Position numbers and translations under genes: made by a program | In this document: positions 1 through 9,054 of the stretch, in pieces | Position numbering within the stretch: the stretch's first letter is position 1 | Layout: every line of letters starts with the position of its first letter | The notes under the pieces: model-generated | Databases searched by the model: none | What the model saw: the letters and a program-made list of their open reading frames with translations, nothing else | Told to the model about the DNA's origin: nothing | Source of the DNA: Myxococcales bacterium | Lineage (GTDB): Bacteria; Myxococcota_A; UBA796; GCA-2862545 | Assembly: GCA_019634415.1 (NCBI GenBank) | Contig: JAHQVJ010000057.1 | Location: 1 to 64,000 of the forward strand | Direction: 5' to 3' | Length of the DNA: 64,000 nucleotides

Positions 1-76
<76 letters not shown>

Positions 77-90
77 TGCCCGACCGCCGA

Positions 91-1002
91 CTACCATTCC
101 CCCGCGTAGTGGACCTCGCGCTGTAGCTGCACGCCGTGGGCCTCGAGCACGCGGCGCTGCACCTCCTCGATCAGCGCCCGGAGGTCTGCCGCCGTCGCGC
201 CGCCGGTGTTCACGATGAAGTTCGCGTGCTTGTCGCTGACCTGGGCCGCCCCGATGGTCAGCCCCTTCAAGCCCGTGGCCTCGATCAGTCGTCCGGCGTG
301 ATCGCCTTGTGGGTTCCGAAACGTGGAGCCGCAGGTGGGCACGTCGGTGGGCTGCGTGCGGGCGCGGTAGTCGAGGTGCTCTGCCACCAGCGCCTTGCTC
401 TGTTCGGGGTCCGAGTCGGTCAGGGTGAAGCGCGCCCAGGCGACCACGGCACCATCGGGGAGCAAGGAGGTGCGATACGACAGGCCCAGCTCCTCGGCGG
501 ATCGCGACTCGATGGTCCCGTCGGCCAGCACCAACCCCGCCGACAGGATCCGGTCGCTGATCTCGCCGAGACGCGTGCCCGCGTTCATGCGCACCGCCCC
601 GCCGATGGTGCCCGGCACGCCTGCCACCATCTCCAGTCCCGTCCAGCCCTCCTGGCTCGCCTTGCGCAGGAAGCTCACCAGCTTGAGCCCACCCCCCAGC
701 TCCAGCGGCCCGTCGGGGTGGCGATCGGCCCGGGCGAGCTCGCCCGTGAGCCGGATCACCAGCCCCCGGATCCCAAGGTCGCTGATCAACAGGTTGGAGG
801 CGTTGCCCAGCGGGAACACCGGGCAGCTCGCCTCGGCGCACAGTCGCTGCACGGCTGAGAGCTGCAGCAGGCTCTCGACCTCGGCGTACCCGTCCGCTGC
901 ACCGCCCACGCGCCACCAGGTCTTCTTCGCCAGCGGCTCGTCGGGGGCCACCTGTACGGAGGCGGCGGCGAGCGCATCGACGAGATCGGGCGACAGCGGC
1001 AC
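91..1002 (-). CDS. murB: UDP-N-acetylenolpyruvoylglucosamine reductase MurB
   Basis: MurB makes UDP-N-acetylmuramate by NADPH-dependent reduction of the enolpyruvyl intermediate, a cytoplasmic FAD-dependent step of peptidoglycan precursor synthesis. Seen here: the FAD-binding stretch PLGNASNLLISD, the glycine-rich VPGTIGGAVRMNAGT, the second half with SYRTSLLP, the catalytic serine context TCGSTFRNP, and the C-terminal KHANFIVN motif. This is the short MurB type, about 303 aa. I chose the GTG at 1002 because GGAG lies just upstream; an in-frame ATG at 1050 has no ribosome-binding site and would only add a basic leader. The frame stays open far upstream, but that stretch is antisense to the divergent neighbour. 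murB is divergent from the gene at 1063 and is followed by the heptamer repeat. Confidence 0.95.
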   Translation of the reverse strand: MPLSPDLVDALAAASVQVAPDEPLAKKTWWRVGGAADGYAEVESLLQLSAVQRLCAEASCPVFPLGNASNLLISDLGIRGLVIRLTGELARADRHPDGPLELGGGLKLVSFLRKASQEGWTGLEMVAGVPGTIGGAVRMNAGTRLGEISDRILSAGLVLADGTIESRSAEELGLSYRTSLLPDGAVVAWARFTLTDSDPEQSKALVAEHLDYRARTQPTDVPTCGSTFRNPQGDHAGRLIEATGLKGLTIGAAQVSDKHANFIVNTGGATAADLRALIEEVQRRVLEAHGVQLQREVHYAGEW

Positions 1003-1062
1003 GTGGACTCCATCGGCACGTCGGCGGTTAGGGAACCCGCCGGCACGCATCCGGAGTAGCAC

Positions 1063-1824
1063 ATGATCGTAGTGGGAAGAGGCCGGATCGGATCGGCCTT
1101 GGCGCGGCGCGGCGCGGCCGTGGGCACGCCGGTCACCGGTATCGGGCGCGACGATGGCTGGGAGGCCCTCGACGCTGCCGCAGGGGACCCCGTGCTGGTG
1201 GCGGTTCGCAACGACGATCTGGCAGCGGTGGTGGAGCGCACGCCCACCCACCGGCGCCCGGATCTGGTGTTCCTCCAGAACGGTGCCATCCGCGAGCTGC
1301 TGGCGGATCTGTCGGTGGCGTCGTGCACGCGGGGGCTGCTGTACTTCCTGGCGTCGGATCGCACGTCGCCGGTGGTGGAGGGCATGGACAGCTGGTTCTG
1401 CGGTCCGCACGCCCAGGCGGTGGCGGCGTGGCTGGCGCGCGCGGGGCTCGCGGCCCAGGCCGTCGACTGGGCCCGCTTCAGCTACTACGAGCTGGAGAAG
1501 CTGCTCTGGCTGGCCTGCCACGGCCTGCTGTGCGAAGCCCATCAGGCCACGGTGGGAGAGGTGGCGGCGCAGCACAAGCGAGAGCTGCACGCGCTGGTGG
1601 AGGAGCTGGTGGAGGTGGGCCAGATCACCTGGGGGGTGTCGGCACCCGTTCCCTACATGGTGGATCGCATGGTGCAGTACTCCGCCCTCATCCCGGACTA
1701 CCGGGCGTCGGTCAAGGAGTGGTCCACCCGCAATGGCTGGCTGCGCGATCGCGCGAGGCACTTCGGGCTGGCGATCCCCCGCCACGAAGCGCTGCTGCGG
1801 GCCACGGGGCACCATCCGGGCTGA
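1063..1824 (+). CDS. Ketopantoate reductase-like (ApbA/PanE family) oxidoreductase
   Basis: The 253-aa protein opens with a dinucleotide-binding fold, MIVVGRGRIGSALARRG (G-x-G-x-x-G), followed by LVFLQNGAI in the position where PanE-type proteins carry their conserved asparagine after strand beta-4. A C-terminal helical half follows. The family reduces 2-dehydropantoate or related 2-keto acids with NADPH. Identity with true PanE looks low and the usual catalytic lysine is not clear by eye, so the substrate is unassigned. It is a little shorter than typical PanE (about 300 aa). It is divergent from murB, with about 60 bases between the two starts, so the promoter region may be shared. Confidence 0.7.
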   Translation: MIVVGRGRIGSALARRGAAVGTPVTGIGRDDGWEALDAAAGDPVLVAVRNDDLAAVVERTPTHRRPDLVFLQNGAIRELLADLSVASCTRGLLYFLASDRTSPVVEGMDSWFCGPHAQAVAAWLARAGLAAQAVDWARFSYYELEKLLWLACHGLLCEAHQATVGEVAAQHKRELHALVEELVEVGQITWGVSAPVPYMVDRMVQYSALIPDYRASVKEWSTRNGWLRDRARHFGLAIPRHEALLRATGHHPG

Positions 1825-1885
1825 CGCGGAGGAGGCGGTGACGTCGCGCACCGGTCTTGGTGTCCAATGTCTTCCGGAGGTGCAT

Positions 1886-2422
1886 GTGACGCGATGGCTG
1901 GTGGTGCTCGCTGTGGCGGGTGGCTGCGTGGTGGGCGGTGGCGAGGGCTACTGGGAGTTCGACGATCCACGGCTGGTGTCGGTGCGGATCGGCAGCGGCG
2001 ACATCACGGTCGACAGCACGTCCGGTGACGTGATGGTGCTGGAGTGGGACGGCGGCGGCTTCGGCGACAATGCGCGGCCCGACGTGCAGGAGGCGGGTGG
2101 CGAGGTCCGGGTGGACGCCAACGGGGGCGTGCTCGGAGGAGGCTCGGTCACCCTGGACGTGCCTCACGGCGTGGCCCTGGACCTCACCGTGGAGCGAGGA
2201 TCCATCGACGTCACGCTGGATGCCCCTGCGAACGTGTTCGCCTGTGTGGCGGCGGGGAGCGTGTCGCTGGGCGTGCCCGCGGGGGGCTACGTGCTCGATG
2301 TGGGGCTGATCGCCACCGTCGACAGCGACGTGTACCACGACCCCGACGCCGAGCACACGCTACACGCGTGCAGTGCCGCGGGCTCGGTGGAGGTCTTTGC
2401 GACGACGTCTGGCGAGGGCTGA
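1886..2422 (+). CDS. Putative lipoprotein with a repetitive beta-strand (DUF4097-like) pattern
   Basis: The 178-aa product starts at GTG 1886, with a strong GGAGG five bases upstream. The N-terminus (VTRWLVVLAVAGGC) looks like a short lipoprotein signal with Cys14 as the modified residue. The rest is rich in short beta strands alternating Val, Asp and Gly, such as SVRIGSGDITVDS and LDLTVERGSIDVTL. This resembles the repetitive beta-helix or adhesin-like patterns of DUF4097-type proteins, but I cannot assign a family firmly. Its last 63 bases overlap the 3' end of the convergent subtilase gene. Confidence 0.75.
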   Translation: MTRWLVVLAVAGGCVVGGGEGYWEFDDPRLVSVRIGSGDITVDSTSGDVMVLEWDGGGFGDNARPDVQEAGGEVRVDANGGVLGGGSVTLDVPHGVALDLTVERGSIDVTLDAPANVFACVAAGSVSLGVPAGGYVLDVGLIATVDSDVYHDPDAEHTLHACSAAGSVEVFATTSGEG

Positions 2423-3838
2423 CGCGGCGAGGAGCCAGGGGAGCGACGACCCCCCGAGGTGGCTGCAGCCGCTGGAGGGCGTCGGCTCCTGCATCGGCGG
2501 GGCGGGCAGCCGCACCCGTCGCGGGCTCGTCCACGCTCCGGGGCCCCACGGGTCGACTGCGCGCACCTGGACCTCCACGAGGTCACCGGGCTCGAGCTCG
2601 GCGGGCAGGATCCACCGAGGTCGGTCCGTGGTCAGCTGTGCCGACCACGGCGACTCCGCCCCGGAGATGCGCGTCGCCTGCAGCTCGTAGGTGAGGGCGT
2701 CGCCGTCGGGATCGACGGGCACGCTCCAGTGGAGCACGGGGGCGTGGAAGGGGCCGACCACCGGAGTCTCGGGCGGACCCAGGTTCGCCACGGCGCGTAC
2801 CGCCGCTCCTGCGTCCAGGCGGCCGCAGCCGTACAGCGGGCTGTGGCCCCGCGGACTCCAGTCGCCGCGGACGGGATCCACCCGCACGGCCGTGCTGCAG
2901 AGCACGCGCCGCACGTCTTCGGCGCGAATACGAGGGTTCGCCGAGATCATCAGCGCGGCGACTCCCGCCACCTGAGGCGCTGCGGCGCTGGTGCCCGCGA
3001 AGGCGGCCACGTAGTCGGGATCGCCATCCAGGTTGTCGTCTCCGTCGTCGGTGCCCACCAGGCCTGTGGCGCCGATCCGGGCGGACGGTGCGGCCAGGTC
3101 GACGTGATCGCCGAAGCAGCTGTTGGGCTCGTGCTCGTCGAAGCCGTCGAGGCCGCCCACGCCGATCACGGTGGGGTGGCCGAGCAGGCCGTCGCCGGAG
3201 ATGTCGCAGGCGCGGTTGCCCACGGAGAACACCACCACGGTCCCGAGCCCGTCGCGGCCTGCCTCCTCGGCGTAGTCGAGGGCGTCCACCAGCGGCTGCT
3301 CCAGCGCGAAGCCAGCACACGACTCGGCCCGCACCCAGGAGTTGTTGATGACGTCGGCGCCCGCGTCCACGGCTTCCACGAAGGCATCGTGGGCGTCGTT
3401 GACGGTGGAGGGGCCGCCGATCAAGCGGATGGCGTACAGCTCCGCCTCGTGGGCCACGCCAGCGATGCCGATGCCGTTGTTGCCGACCGCGGCGGCGATC
3501 CCGGCCACCGAGGTGCCGTGATGGTTGCCGTTCGTGGGATCGGAGCTGCCGTCGTCGTCCACGAAGTCGGTGCCGTCGAACACCGCCAGATCGGGATGGT
3601 CCACGTCGACCCCGGAGTCGACCACGGCGAGCAGAGTGCCCGCCCCCCGCGTGATGGACCACGCCTCGGCGGCGTTGATGTCGATCCCCACGACGAAGTC
3701 GTGCTGGCCCGTGTTCTCGAGGTACCACTGGGCGGCGAAGAAGGGATCGCCTGGCAGCTCGGCCTCGATGGCGTTCAGGGGCGCGTCACCCGCCTCAGGG
3801 GCGGCCTCGGCCACGACTCCGATCCACAGGCACCACAC
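2360..3838 (-). CDS. Subtilisin-like S8 serine protease with MYXO-CTERM-like tail
   Basis: The 492-aa protein has all three subtilase catalytic motifs: Asp74 in VVDSGVDVDHPDL, His107 in NGNHHGTSVAG, and Ser284 in FAGTSAAAPQVAG. The oxyanion-hole Asn lies in DVINNSW near 166. After the catalytic domain (about 35-345) comes a fibronectin-III-like segment. The tail is a MYXO-CTERM-like sorting signal: a Gly-Cys, a hydrophobic stretch (SLPWLLAASAL) and an RRRR cluster. In Myxococcota this tail marks proteins retained at the cell surface. The start is GTG 3838; the N-terminus is short for a classical signal peptide (VWCLWIGVVAEA), so a longer leader read from an unusual start is possible. The tail is encoded in the region overlapping the convergent lipoprotein gene. 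Confidence 0.92.
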   Translation of the reverse strand: MWCLWIGVVAEAAPEAGDAPLNAIEAELPGDPFFAAQWYLENTGQHDFVVGIDINAAEAWSITRGAGTLLAVVDSGVDVDHPDLAVFDGTDFVDDDGSSDPTNGNHHGTSVAGIAAAVGNNGIGIAGVAHEAELYAIRLIGGPSTVNDAHDAFVEAVDAGADVINNSWVRAESCAGFALEQPLVDALDYAEEAGRDGLGTVVVFSVGNRACDISGDGLLGHPTVIGVGGLDGFDEHEPNSCFGDHVDLAAPSARIGATGLVGTDDGDDNLDGDPDYVAAFAGTSAAAPQVAGVAALMISANPRIRAEDVRRVLCSTAVRVDPVRGDWSPRGHSPLYGCGRLDAGAAVRAVANLGPPETPVVGPFHAPVLHWSVPVDPDGDALTYELQATRISGAESPWSAQLTTDRPRWILPAELEPGDLVEVQVRAVDPWGPGAWTSPRRVRLPAPPMQEPTPSSGCSHLGGSSLPWLLAASALARRRRKDLHRARGTARV

Positions 3839-3921
3839 GTCACGGAAGGTACCACCGCGAGCCAGGGATCGGCAGTGCGGATAGCGACAACCGTCGGGGG
3901 TCGAGCCCCGCTGGAGGATCC

Positions 3922-4173
3922 ATGTCCCGTACCGTCGCCGTCGCCGTTGGCTCCGCCCTCCTCGGCGCAGCCTCGATGTGGACGATGCTGCACCCCGCGA
4001 GCGCGCAGGAGGTGGTGTCTTCGCCCCCCACAGTGGTGTGCACCCAGCTGCAGCAGCTCCCGGGTCAGGTGGACGAGGCGTTCGTGCAGCGCTTCATGGC
4101 GTCGCAGATCGCGGCGGGCCGCAAGCGCTTCGAGAGCGTGACGGGCGTGTCCACGGTGCTGTGCGCTTGGTGA
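3922..4173 (+). CDS. Small secreted protein, unknown
   Basis: An 83-aa product with a good ribosome-binding site (GGAGGATCC before ATG 3922). Residues 1-28 form a signal peptide (MSRTVAVAVGSALLGAAS...), with likely cleavage after ASA in HPASAQEV. The mature part is about 55 residues with two cysteines (VVCTQL and TVLCAW), which may form a disulphide in the periplasm. I recognise no family. It sits between the divergent subtilase and the convergent glycoside-hydrolase-like lipoprotein, four bases from the end of the latter. Confidence 0.7.
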   Translation: MSRTVAVAVGSALLGAASMWTMLHPASAQEVVSSPPTVVCTQLQQLPGQVDEAFVQRFMASQIAAGRKRFESVTGVSTVLCAW

Positions 4174-4177
4174 GCCG

Positions 4178-5725
4178 TCACGGCTCGGCGGCGGGGGAGT
4201 CCTCGGCGTCGGCCACCTCGGCACTCTCCACCACCACGCGCACGCCCTCGCTCTCGAGTGCCCCGCGCACCACGGCACTCACCACCCAGGTGCCCTCGGG
4301 CAGCTCCACACTGGTGGTGGTAGGAGGCAGGATCCGGTCGAGCACGGGTCCGTCGTCGGTCCAGGTGTACAGGGGGTAGGCCCGGACGGAGGCAGGATCG
4401 GCATGGGACACCGTGAGCCCCGTGGCGGTGGCGGTCACCTGCGGCTCCGTCACGTCGCGGTCCGTGAGCCGAGGCGTCGCGGGGGGAAGTGCGGGCGCTG
4501 CGTAGATCTCGGACAACAGATCGGCGAACCCTGCCTTGTTCTTCATCATGGGCTCGGCCCGGAACCAGATCTGACCCAGGGTGTTCGGCGCCTCTCGCGA
4601 CAGCCGGACCTGGGTTCGGTACTCGGTCAGCGACCACTCCCGGTTGCTGCCCACACGCGTGGCATCGAGCCCCACCAGCAGTGGCCGCTCGGCCTCGAGG
4701 TGGGTGTCCCACCAGGTGAGCAGGCGATCGTAGCGCTGCGCCGTGCGCTTGGTGCTCCAGTACAGCTGCGGTGCGAGGTAGTCCACCCAGTCCGCGCGGT
4801 ACCACGCGAGCGGGTCTGCGTGCAGCTTGGCCACCTGATCCATGCCCCGGATCCCCCGTGGCTGGCCGGGCCGGTAGATCCCGAAGGGGCTGATCCCGAA
4901 GCGGCACTCGGGCCGGATGCGCTTGACGGAGGTGGCGATGTCGCGGACCAGGGTGTCGACGTTCTGCTCCCGCCACTTGGCCCGCGAGAGCTGCCCTCCG
5001 CCTTCCTTGTAGTCGCGGTAGGTGCCCCAGTCGGCAAAGGAGCGCTTGCCGCTGGGGTAGGGGTAGAAGTAGTCGTCGAGGTGCACGCCGTCGATGTCGT
5101 AGCGGGTGACCACGTCCTCGATCACCTTCAGGGTGTGGGCGCGTACCTCGGGCACCCCGGGATCGAGCCAGACCATGGACCCCCAAGGACGAAGGTGGTC
5201 CTTGCCCCATCGCCCGATGTGGTTGTCGGCGTAGGGAGCGCGACGGTTGCCGTTGGCGCGGTAGGGGTTGAACCAGGCGTGGACCTCGATGCCTTGGGCG
5301 TGTGCCGCCTTCACCAGGAAATCCAGGGGATCGTAGCCCGGATCTCCGCCCTGTCGGCCGGTGAGGTACCTCGACCAGGGCTCCATCTCCGACGCGTACA
5401 GCGCATCGCTCTCGGGGCGCACCTGGAACACCAGGGCGTTGATCCCGCGCGTGGCCGACACCGCCACCAGCGCTTCGATCTCGGCCTGGCTGGCCGCGGT
5501 GGAGAGCCCCTGACGGGTGGGGAAGTCCAGCCCGAACACCGTCGCCACCCACATGCCACGGAACTCGCGGGGCACCTGCACGGGCACCAGATCCACCACC
5601 GGCTCGGGGACCTCCTCGTCCAGGGCGGACAGCAGCCCCAGGGGGGTGTCGGGCGGAGGCGACTTGTCGGGAGACAGCAGGCCGCACCCCGACAGCACCC
5701 ATGCAACCACGGACCAACTCGCCAC
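4178..5725 (-). CDS. DUF187/GHL10-family glycoside hydrolase-like lipoprotein
   Basis: The 515-aa protein matches the pattern of bacterial GHL10 (DUF187) proteins, putative glycosidases with a TIM-barrel fold. Visible family motifs are REFRGMWVATVF near the start of the barrel, INALVFQVRPESDALY, EVHAWFNPYR, IDGVHLDDYFYPYP with the putative catalytic Asp pair, FGISPFGIYRP, and DYLAPQLYW. I chose GTG 5725 because AGGAG precedes it; it gives a compact lipoprotein signal ending in VLSGC. An earlier ATG at 5779 would overlap tldE by 44 bases. Ten bases separate it from the tldE stop, so it is probably the last gene of a tldD-tldE-GHL10 operon. The C-terminal ~100 residues look like an extra beta-sandwich domain. 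The sugar substrate is unknown; peptidoglycan or an exopolysaccharide is plausible. Confidence 0.9.
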   Translation of the reverse strand: MASWSVVAWVLSGCGLLSPDKSPPPDTPLGLLSALDEEVPEPVVDLVPVQVPREFRGMWVATVFGLDFPTRQGLSTAASQAEIEALVAVSATRGINALVFQVRPESDALYASEMEPWSRYLTGRQGGDPGYDPLDFLVKAAHAQGIEVHAWFNPYRANGNRRAPYADNHIGRWGKDHLRPWGSMVWLDPGVPEVRAHTLKVIEDVVTRYDIDGVHLDDYFYPYPSGKRSFADWGTYRDYKEGGGQLSRAKWREQNVDTLVRDIATSVKRIRPECRFGISPFGIYRPGQPRGIRGMDQVAKLHADPLAWYRADWVDYLAPQLYWSTKRTAQRYDRLLTWWDTHLEAERPLLVGLDATRVGSNREWSLTEYRTQVRLSREAPNTLGQIWFRAEPMMKNKAGFADLLSEIYAAPALPPATPRLTDRDVTEPQVTATATGLTVSHADPASVRAYPLYTWTDDGPVLDRILPPTTTSVELPEGTWVVSAVVRGALESEGVRVVVESAEVADAEDSPAAEP

Positions 5726-5735
5726 CAGCGGGCTC

Positions 5736-7064
5736 CTACGTTCCAGAGAACTGGACGTCGTCGAACAGCAGCGTGCCACAGCGCGTGGCCGACCAGGACC
5801 ACACGTCGCTACCCACCTCGCGCAACCGCGGCATCAACGACAGGATGTTGCCGCTGACGTTCATCTCCGACAGCGACTGCACCACCTCGCCGCGCTCGAG
5901 CAGCAGGCCCCGGATCCCGAAGCTGAAGTCGCCGGTGGAGGGGTTGCTGTTGCCGCCGATGAACCCGGTGACCAGCACGGCCTTGTCGATGTCGGCGGCC
6001 ATCTGCTGCAGCGTGCGGGTGCCGGGCTCGACGATCCAGTTGGAGCGTCCGCTGCCCTTCGGCTCCACGCCGAGCTTGCGCGCGTAGTACACGCCGATGT
6101 TGTAGGACTCGAGCACCCCCTCCTTCACCATCACGCGGGGGCGCGCCACCAGGGCGTCCCCGTCCCAGGGCCGCGAGCCCAGGCCGCGCGGGATGGTCGG
6201 GTCGTCGACGATGGTCAGCGCGGTGCTCGCGATGGCCTCGCCGAGCTTGTCGGCCATGCAGGAGCGGCCCTGGTGCAGGGCGGAGCCCGACAGCGGGGCC
6301 GCCATCACGCCCAGCAGCCGACCGACGGCGCGGTTCTCCAGGAACATGGGGTAGGTGGCCGACGGCGCCGGGCGGCTGGCCAGGCGCTGGCGGACCCGCT
6401 CCTGTGCGTCGCTGGCGATCCGCTCGGCGGAGGGCATGTCGGACAGATGCCGTGCGGCGTAGTAGGCGGCTGCCTCGGGCCGCTTGTCGCCCTCCGACAG
6501 CGTGACCTCGGCCCCGGCGGAGAACCAAGCCCCGGCGGTGTGGTCGGAGAAGCCGTTGGACATCACCTTCACCGCCTCGCCGCGGCCATCCGCCACGTAG
6601 GAGGCGCACGAGACCTGATCCTCGCGGGCCGACGCCAGCACGGCTTCCTCGATGGCCTCTGCCTGGGCGTTCCGGTCGCCGTCGGTGCGCTCTCGCCAGG
6701 CCGGATCGTCCTGATCGAGCTGCTCCTCGCTCACGCCGCGCCCGCACAGCTCCGCGTCGGGTAGCGCTCGGTACGGATCGGGCTCGAGGAAGCTGGCGGA
6801 CTCCACACAGCGGCGGAGGAAGTCGTCGAGGGCCTCGGGTCGCAGGTCGCTGGTGGAGTTGGAGGTGAAGCGCTCGTTGGCCAGCAGCGACACCACCAAC
6901 CCCTGGTTGATGGCCTCGGTGGCCCGCTCCACCTTGCGGTCGCGCCGCTGGATGGTCACGTGGGAGCCGCGGGAGACGGCCACGGAGACCTCGTCCGCTC
7001 CCAGCTCACGGGCACGCTTCATCACGTCGTTGGCGAGGGTGAGCAGCTCGTCGCGTACGCTCAT
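5736..7064 (-). CDS. tldE: TldE/PmbA-family metalloprotease subunit
   Basis: The 442-aa product belongs to the TldD/PmbA family. TldE (PmbA) pairs with TldD to form a heterodimeric peptidase that trims microcin and other modified peptides and degrades unfolded peptides. Seen: the N-terminal domain with VSVAVSRGSHVTIQRRDRKVE, a middle region with SGSALHQGRSCMADKLGE, and a C-terminal LVTGFIGGNSNPSTGDFSFGIRG-type segment typical of the subunit. As expected for TldE, there is no HExxxH metal motif. Its start codon overlaps the tldD stop by four bases (ATGA), indicating translational coupling. Confidence 0.92.
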   Translation of the reverse strand: MSVRDELLTLANDVMKRARELGADEVSVAVSRGSHVTIQRRDRKVERATEAINQGLVVSLLANERFTSNSTSDLRPEALDDFLRRCVESASFLEPDPYRALPDAELCGRGVSEEQLDQDDPAWRERTDGDRNAQAEAIEEAVLASAREDQVSCASYVADGRGEAVKVMSNGFSDHTAGAWFSAGAEVTLSEGDKRPEAAAYYAARHLSDMPSAERIASDAQERVRQRLASRPAPSATYPMFLENRAVGRLLGVMAAPLSGSALHQGRSCMADKLGEAIASTALTIVDDPTIPRGLGSRPWDGDALVARPRVMVKEGVLESYNIGVYYARKLGVEPKGSGRSNWIVEPGTRTLQQMAADIDKAVLVTGFIGGNSNPSTGDFSFGIRGLLLERGEVVQSLSEMNVSGNILSLMPRLREVGSDVWSWSATRCGTLLFDDVQFSGT

Positions 7065-8500
7065 TGGCGACCTCCCCCTACGGACAGCTTGCCCACGAGC
7101 ACCGTGGGCATGCCCTGGCTCACGGGCACGCCCTGGCCGTCCTTGCCGCAGGTCCAGCCGCCTTCGTCGATCTCCAGGTCGTTGCCGACCTTCTCGATGG
7201 CTTCCAGCACGTCGGGTCCGTTCCCGATGAGGTTCACGTCCTTGACGGGCTGCGTGAGCTTGCCGTCCTCGATGAGCCGGCCGTGCCGCACGTAGAAGGA
7301 GAAGTCGCCCGCACCGATCTGCACCGCACCGTTGGCGAAGACCTCGCAGTACAGGCCGCGCTTCACGCCCGCGATGATGTCGCTGGGTTCGTGCGGCCCG
7401 GGCTCCATGTAGGTGGAGCGCATTCGAGGCAGCACCGCGTGGCGGAAGGACTCACGCCGCCCGCTGCCCGTGCTGTCGACGCCGTAGTGGCGCGCGCTGA
7501 TGCGGTCGTGGAGATAGGAGCGGAGCACGCCGTTCTCCACCAGTACCGTGCGCTCGGTGTCGCTGCCCTCGTCGTCGACGTTGAGGCTGCCGCGAGCGTG
7601 CGACAGGGTGGCGTCGTCGACGATGGTGACCTCGGACGGCGCGATGGGCTTGCCCATCTTGCTGGCGTAGATGCTGATGTTCTTGCGGTTGAAGTCCGCC
7701 TCCAGTCCGTGGCCGATGGCCTCGTGGAGCAGGATTCCGGAGCTTCCGGCCGCGAGCACCACGGGCATCTCCCCGGCGGGCGGGCTCTTCGCGTCCAGCG
7801 CGCGCACCGCGCGGTCCACCGCCCTCGCCACGATGCGGTCTTGGCGATCTTGGTCGTAGTAGGACAGGTCGCCGCGGCTGGCGACGTTGTAGCTGCCGGT
7901 CTCGCGCTGGCCGTCGCGCAGGGCGGTGGCCGCCAGGCTCGCGTAGGTCATGGGGCGGTAGTCGGCGGTCAGGGTGCCGTCGGCCCGGGCGACGAGCACG
8001 TGCTTGTCGACGTCGCCCATGGAGACCTGCACCTTGTCGATCTGCGCATCGGTGGCGAAGGCCTTGGCCTCCCAGGCGCGGATCATGGGCACGCGGATCG
8101 ACAGATCGACGTCGGACCAGCTTCGGTCCACCGGGTAGTGGTCGGGCAGCGACCGACGCGCGAGCTCGGAGAGCACGGGTGCGTGGCCCGGGTGGTCGTG
8201 TGCGATGGAGCGGGCGGTGCGGGCCGCGGCCATCATGGAGGCCTCGGACAGGTCCTCGGTGTAGGCGTAGCCTACCTGAGTGCCCACTACGACCCGAACG
8301 CCCACGCCCAGATCGATGGAGGTGTGGGCGCGGTTCACCGTGCCGTCGGACAGGCCGACGCCGGTGGAGGTGCTGTGCTCGAAGTAAAGGTCGGCGTCGT
8401 CTGCGCCCCGGCTGGTGGCTTCGGCGAGCACGCGTCGGATCACGCCCTCTTCGATGCCGAACTTGTCGAACCAGCTGTAGGGGGAGGGGTGCTTCGTCAT
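7061..8500 (-). CDS. tldD: TldD-family metalloprotease, catalytic subunit
   Basis: The 479-aa TldD-like protein carries the zinc site HEAIGHGLEADF (HExxxH), followed by family motifs such as SEVTIVDDATL, GSLNVDDEG, and the C-terminal QIGAGDFSFYVRHG and DVNLIGNGPDVL. TldD supplies the catalytic metal site of the TldD/TldE heterodimer, which lets substrates thread into a large chamber. Length fits the family (about 480 aa). It is the first gene of the tldD-tldE-GHL10 run and is divergent from the gene at 8557. Confidence 0.94.
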   Translation of the reverse strand: MTKHPSPYSWFDKFGIEEGVIRRVLAEATSRGADDADLYFEHSTSTGVGLSDGTVNRAHTSIDLGVGVRVVVGTQVGYAYTEDLSEASMMAAARTARSIAHDHPGHAPVLSELARRSLPDHYPVDRSWSDVDLSIRVPMIRAWEAKAFATDAQIDKVQVSMGDVDKHVLVARADGTLTADYRPMTYASLAATALRDGQRETGSYNVASRGDLSYYDQDRQDRIVARAVDRAVRALDAKSPPAGEMPVVLAAGSSGILLHEAIGHGLEADFNRKNISIYASKMGKPIAPSEVTIVDDATLSHARGSLNVDDEGSDTERTVLVENGVLRSYLHDRISARHYGVDSTGSGRRESFRHAVLPRMRSTYMEPGPHEPSDIIAGVKRGLYCEVFANGAVQIGAGDFSFYVRHGRLIEDGKLTQPVKDVNLIGNGPDVLEAIEKVGNDLEIDEGGWTCGKDGQGVPVSQGMPTVLVGKLSVGGGRQ

Positions 8501-8556
8501 GCGTGCTCCATGGCCCAGGTTAACCCCAGATGCGGGGTGGGCCCCCGGAGGGCGGG

Positions 8557-9054
8557 ATGCGTCGCTGGTTGCCGTTTGCAGGTCCCTTTCTCGGGATCGT
8601 CCTGGGAGTGTTGGCCGTTCGGCTGATCTGGAGCGGGTCTGTACCCCCCTGCGAGGCGCACACCGCGGTGACGGTGGCGGACGTGGTGCTGGAGGATGGC
8701 TGCGTGGAGCTGACGGCCCAGGCTCACTACCCGGTCGTGGTCACGCAGACGGTGCCGGGGAACCTGCTGGCGGACGAGCAGCACTACTTCGTGTTCCCGG
8801 TGTTCGCCGAGCACGACACGGACAACCGGGCGATCCGAGTGCTGGTGCGCACCGAGCGAGCGCCCGAGGAGCTCGTGACCTACGAGACGATGACGGTGTC
8901 GGGGCGCCTGGTCCCGGTCACGCCCGACGAGATCCCCCACGGCACGGAGGTCTTGATCGGTAAGCGAAGCGACTATTTCTTCACGGACGAGATGGTGTTG
9001 CTCGTGCCGGATCGCATCGTGTCGGGAGACGAGGTCTGGGTGCCTCAGGGCTGA
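8557..9054 (+). CDS. Membrane-anchored protein of unknown function
   Basis: A 165-aa product from ATG 8557, preceded by GGAGGGCGGG; an upstream in-frame ATG at 8530 is less likely. One N-terminal transmembrane segment (about 5-27, PFAGPFLGIVLGVLAVRLIW) is followed by an extracytoplasmic domain of about 135 residues with two cysteines and many beta strands. Membrane proteins of this shape occur widely and I recognise no family. Its final 10 bases overlap the convergent SAF-domain gene. Confidence 0.7.
   Translation: MRRWLPFAGPFLGIVLGVLAVRLIWSGSVPPCEAHTAVTVADVVLEDGCVELTAQAHYPVVVTQTVPGNLLADEQHYFVFPVFAEHDTDNRAIRVLVRTERAPEELVTYETMTVSGRLVPVTPDEIPHGTEVLIGKRSDYFFTDEMVLLVPDRIVSGDEVWVPQG

Noticed and set aside
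4065-5717. Long open frame overlapping the GHL10 gene on the same strand
   Set aside because: It is a shifted frame of the GHL10 gene, rich in Arg, Gly and Pro, with no family motif; GC-rich DNA produces such frames.
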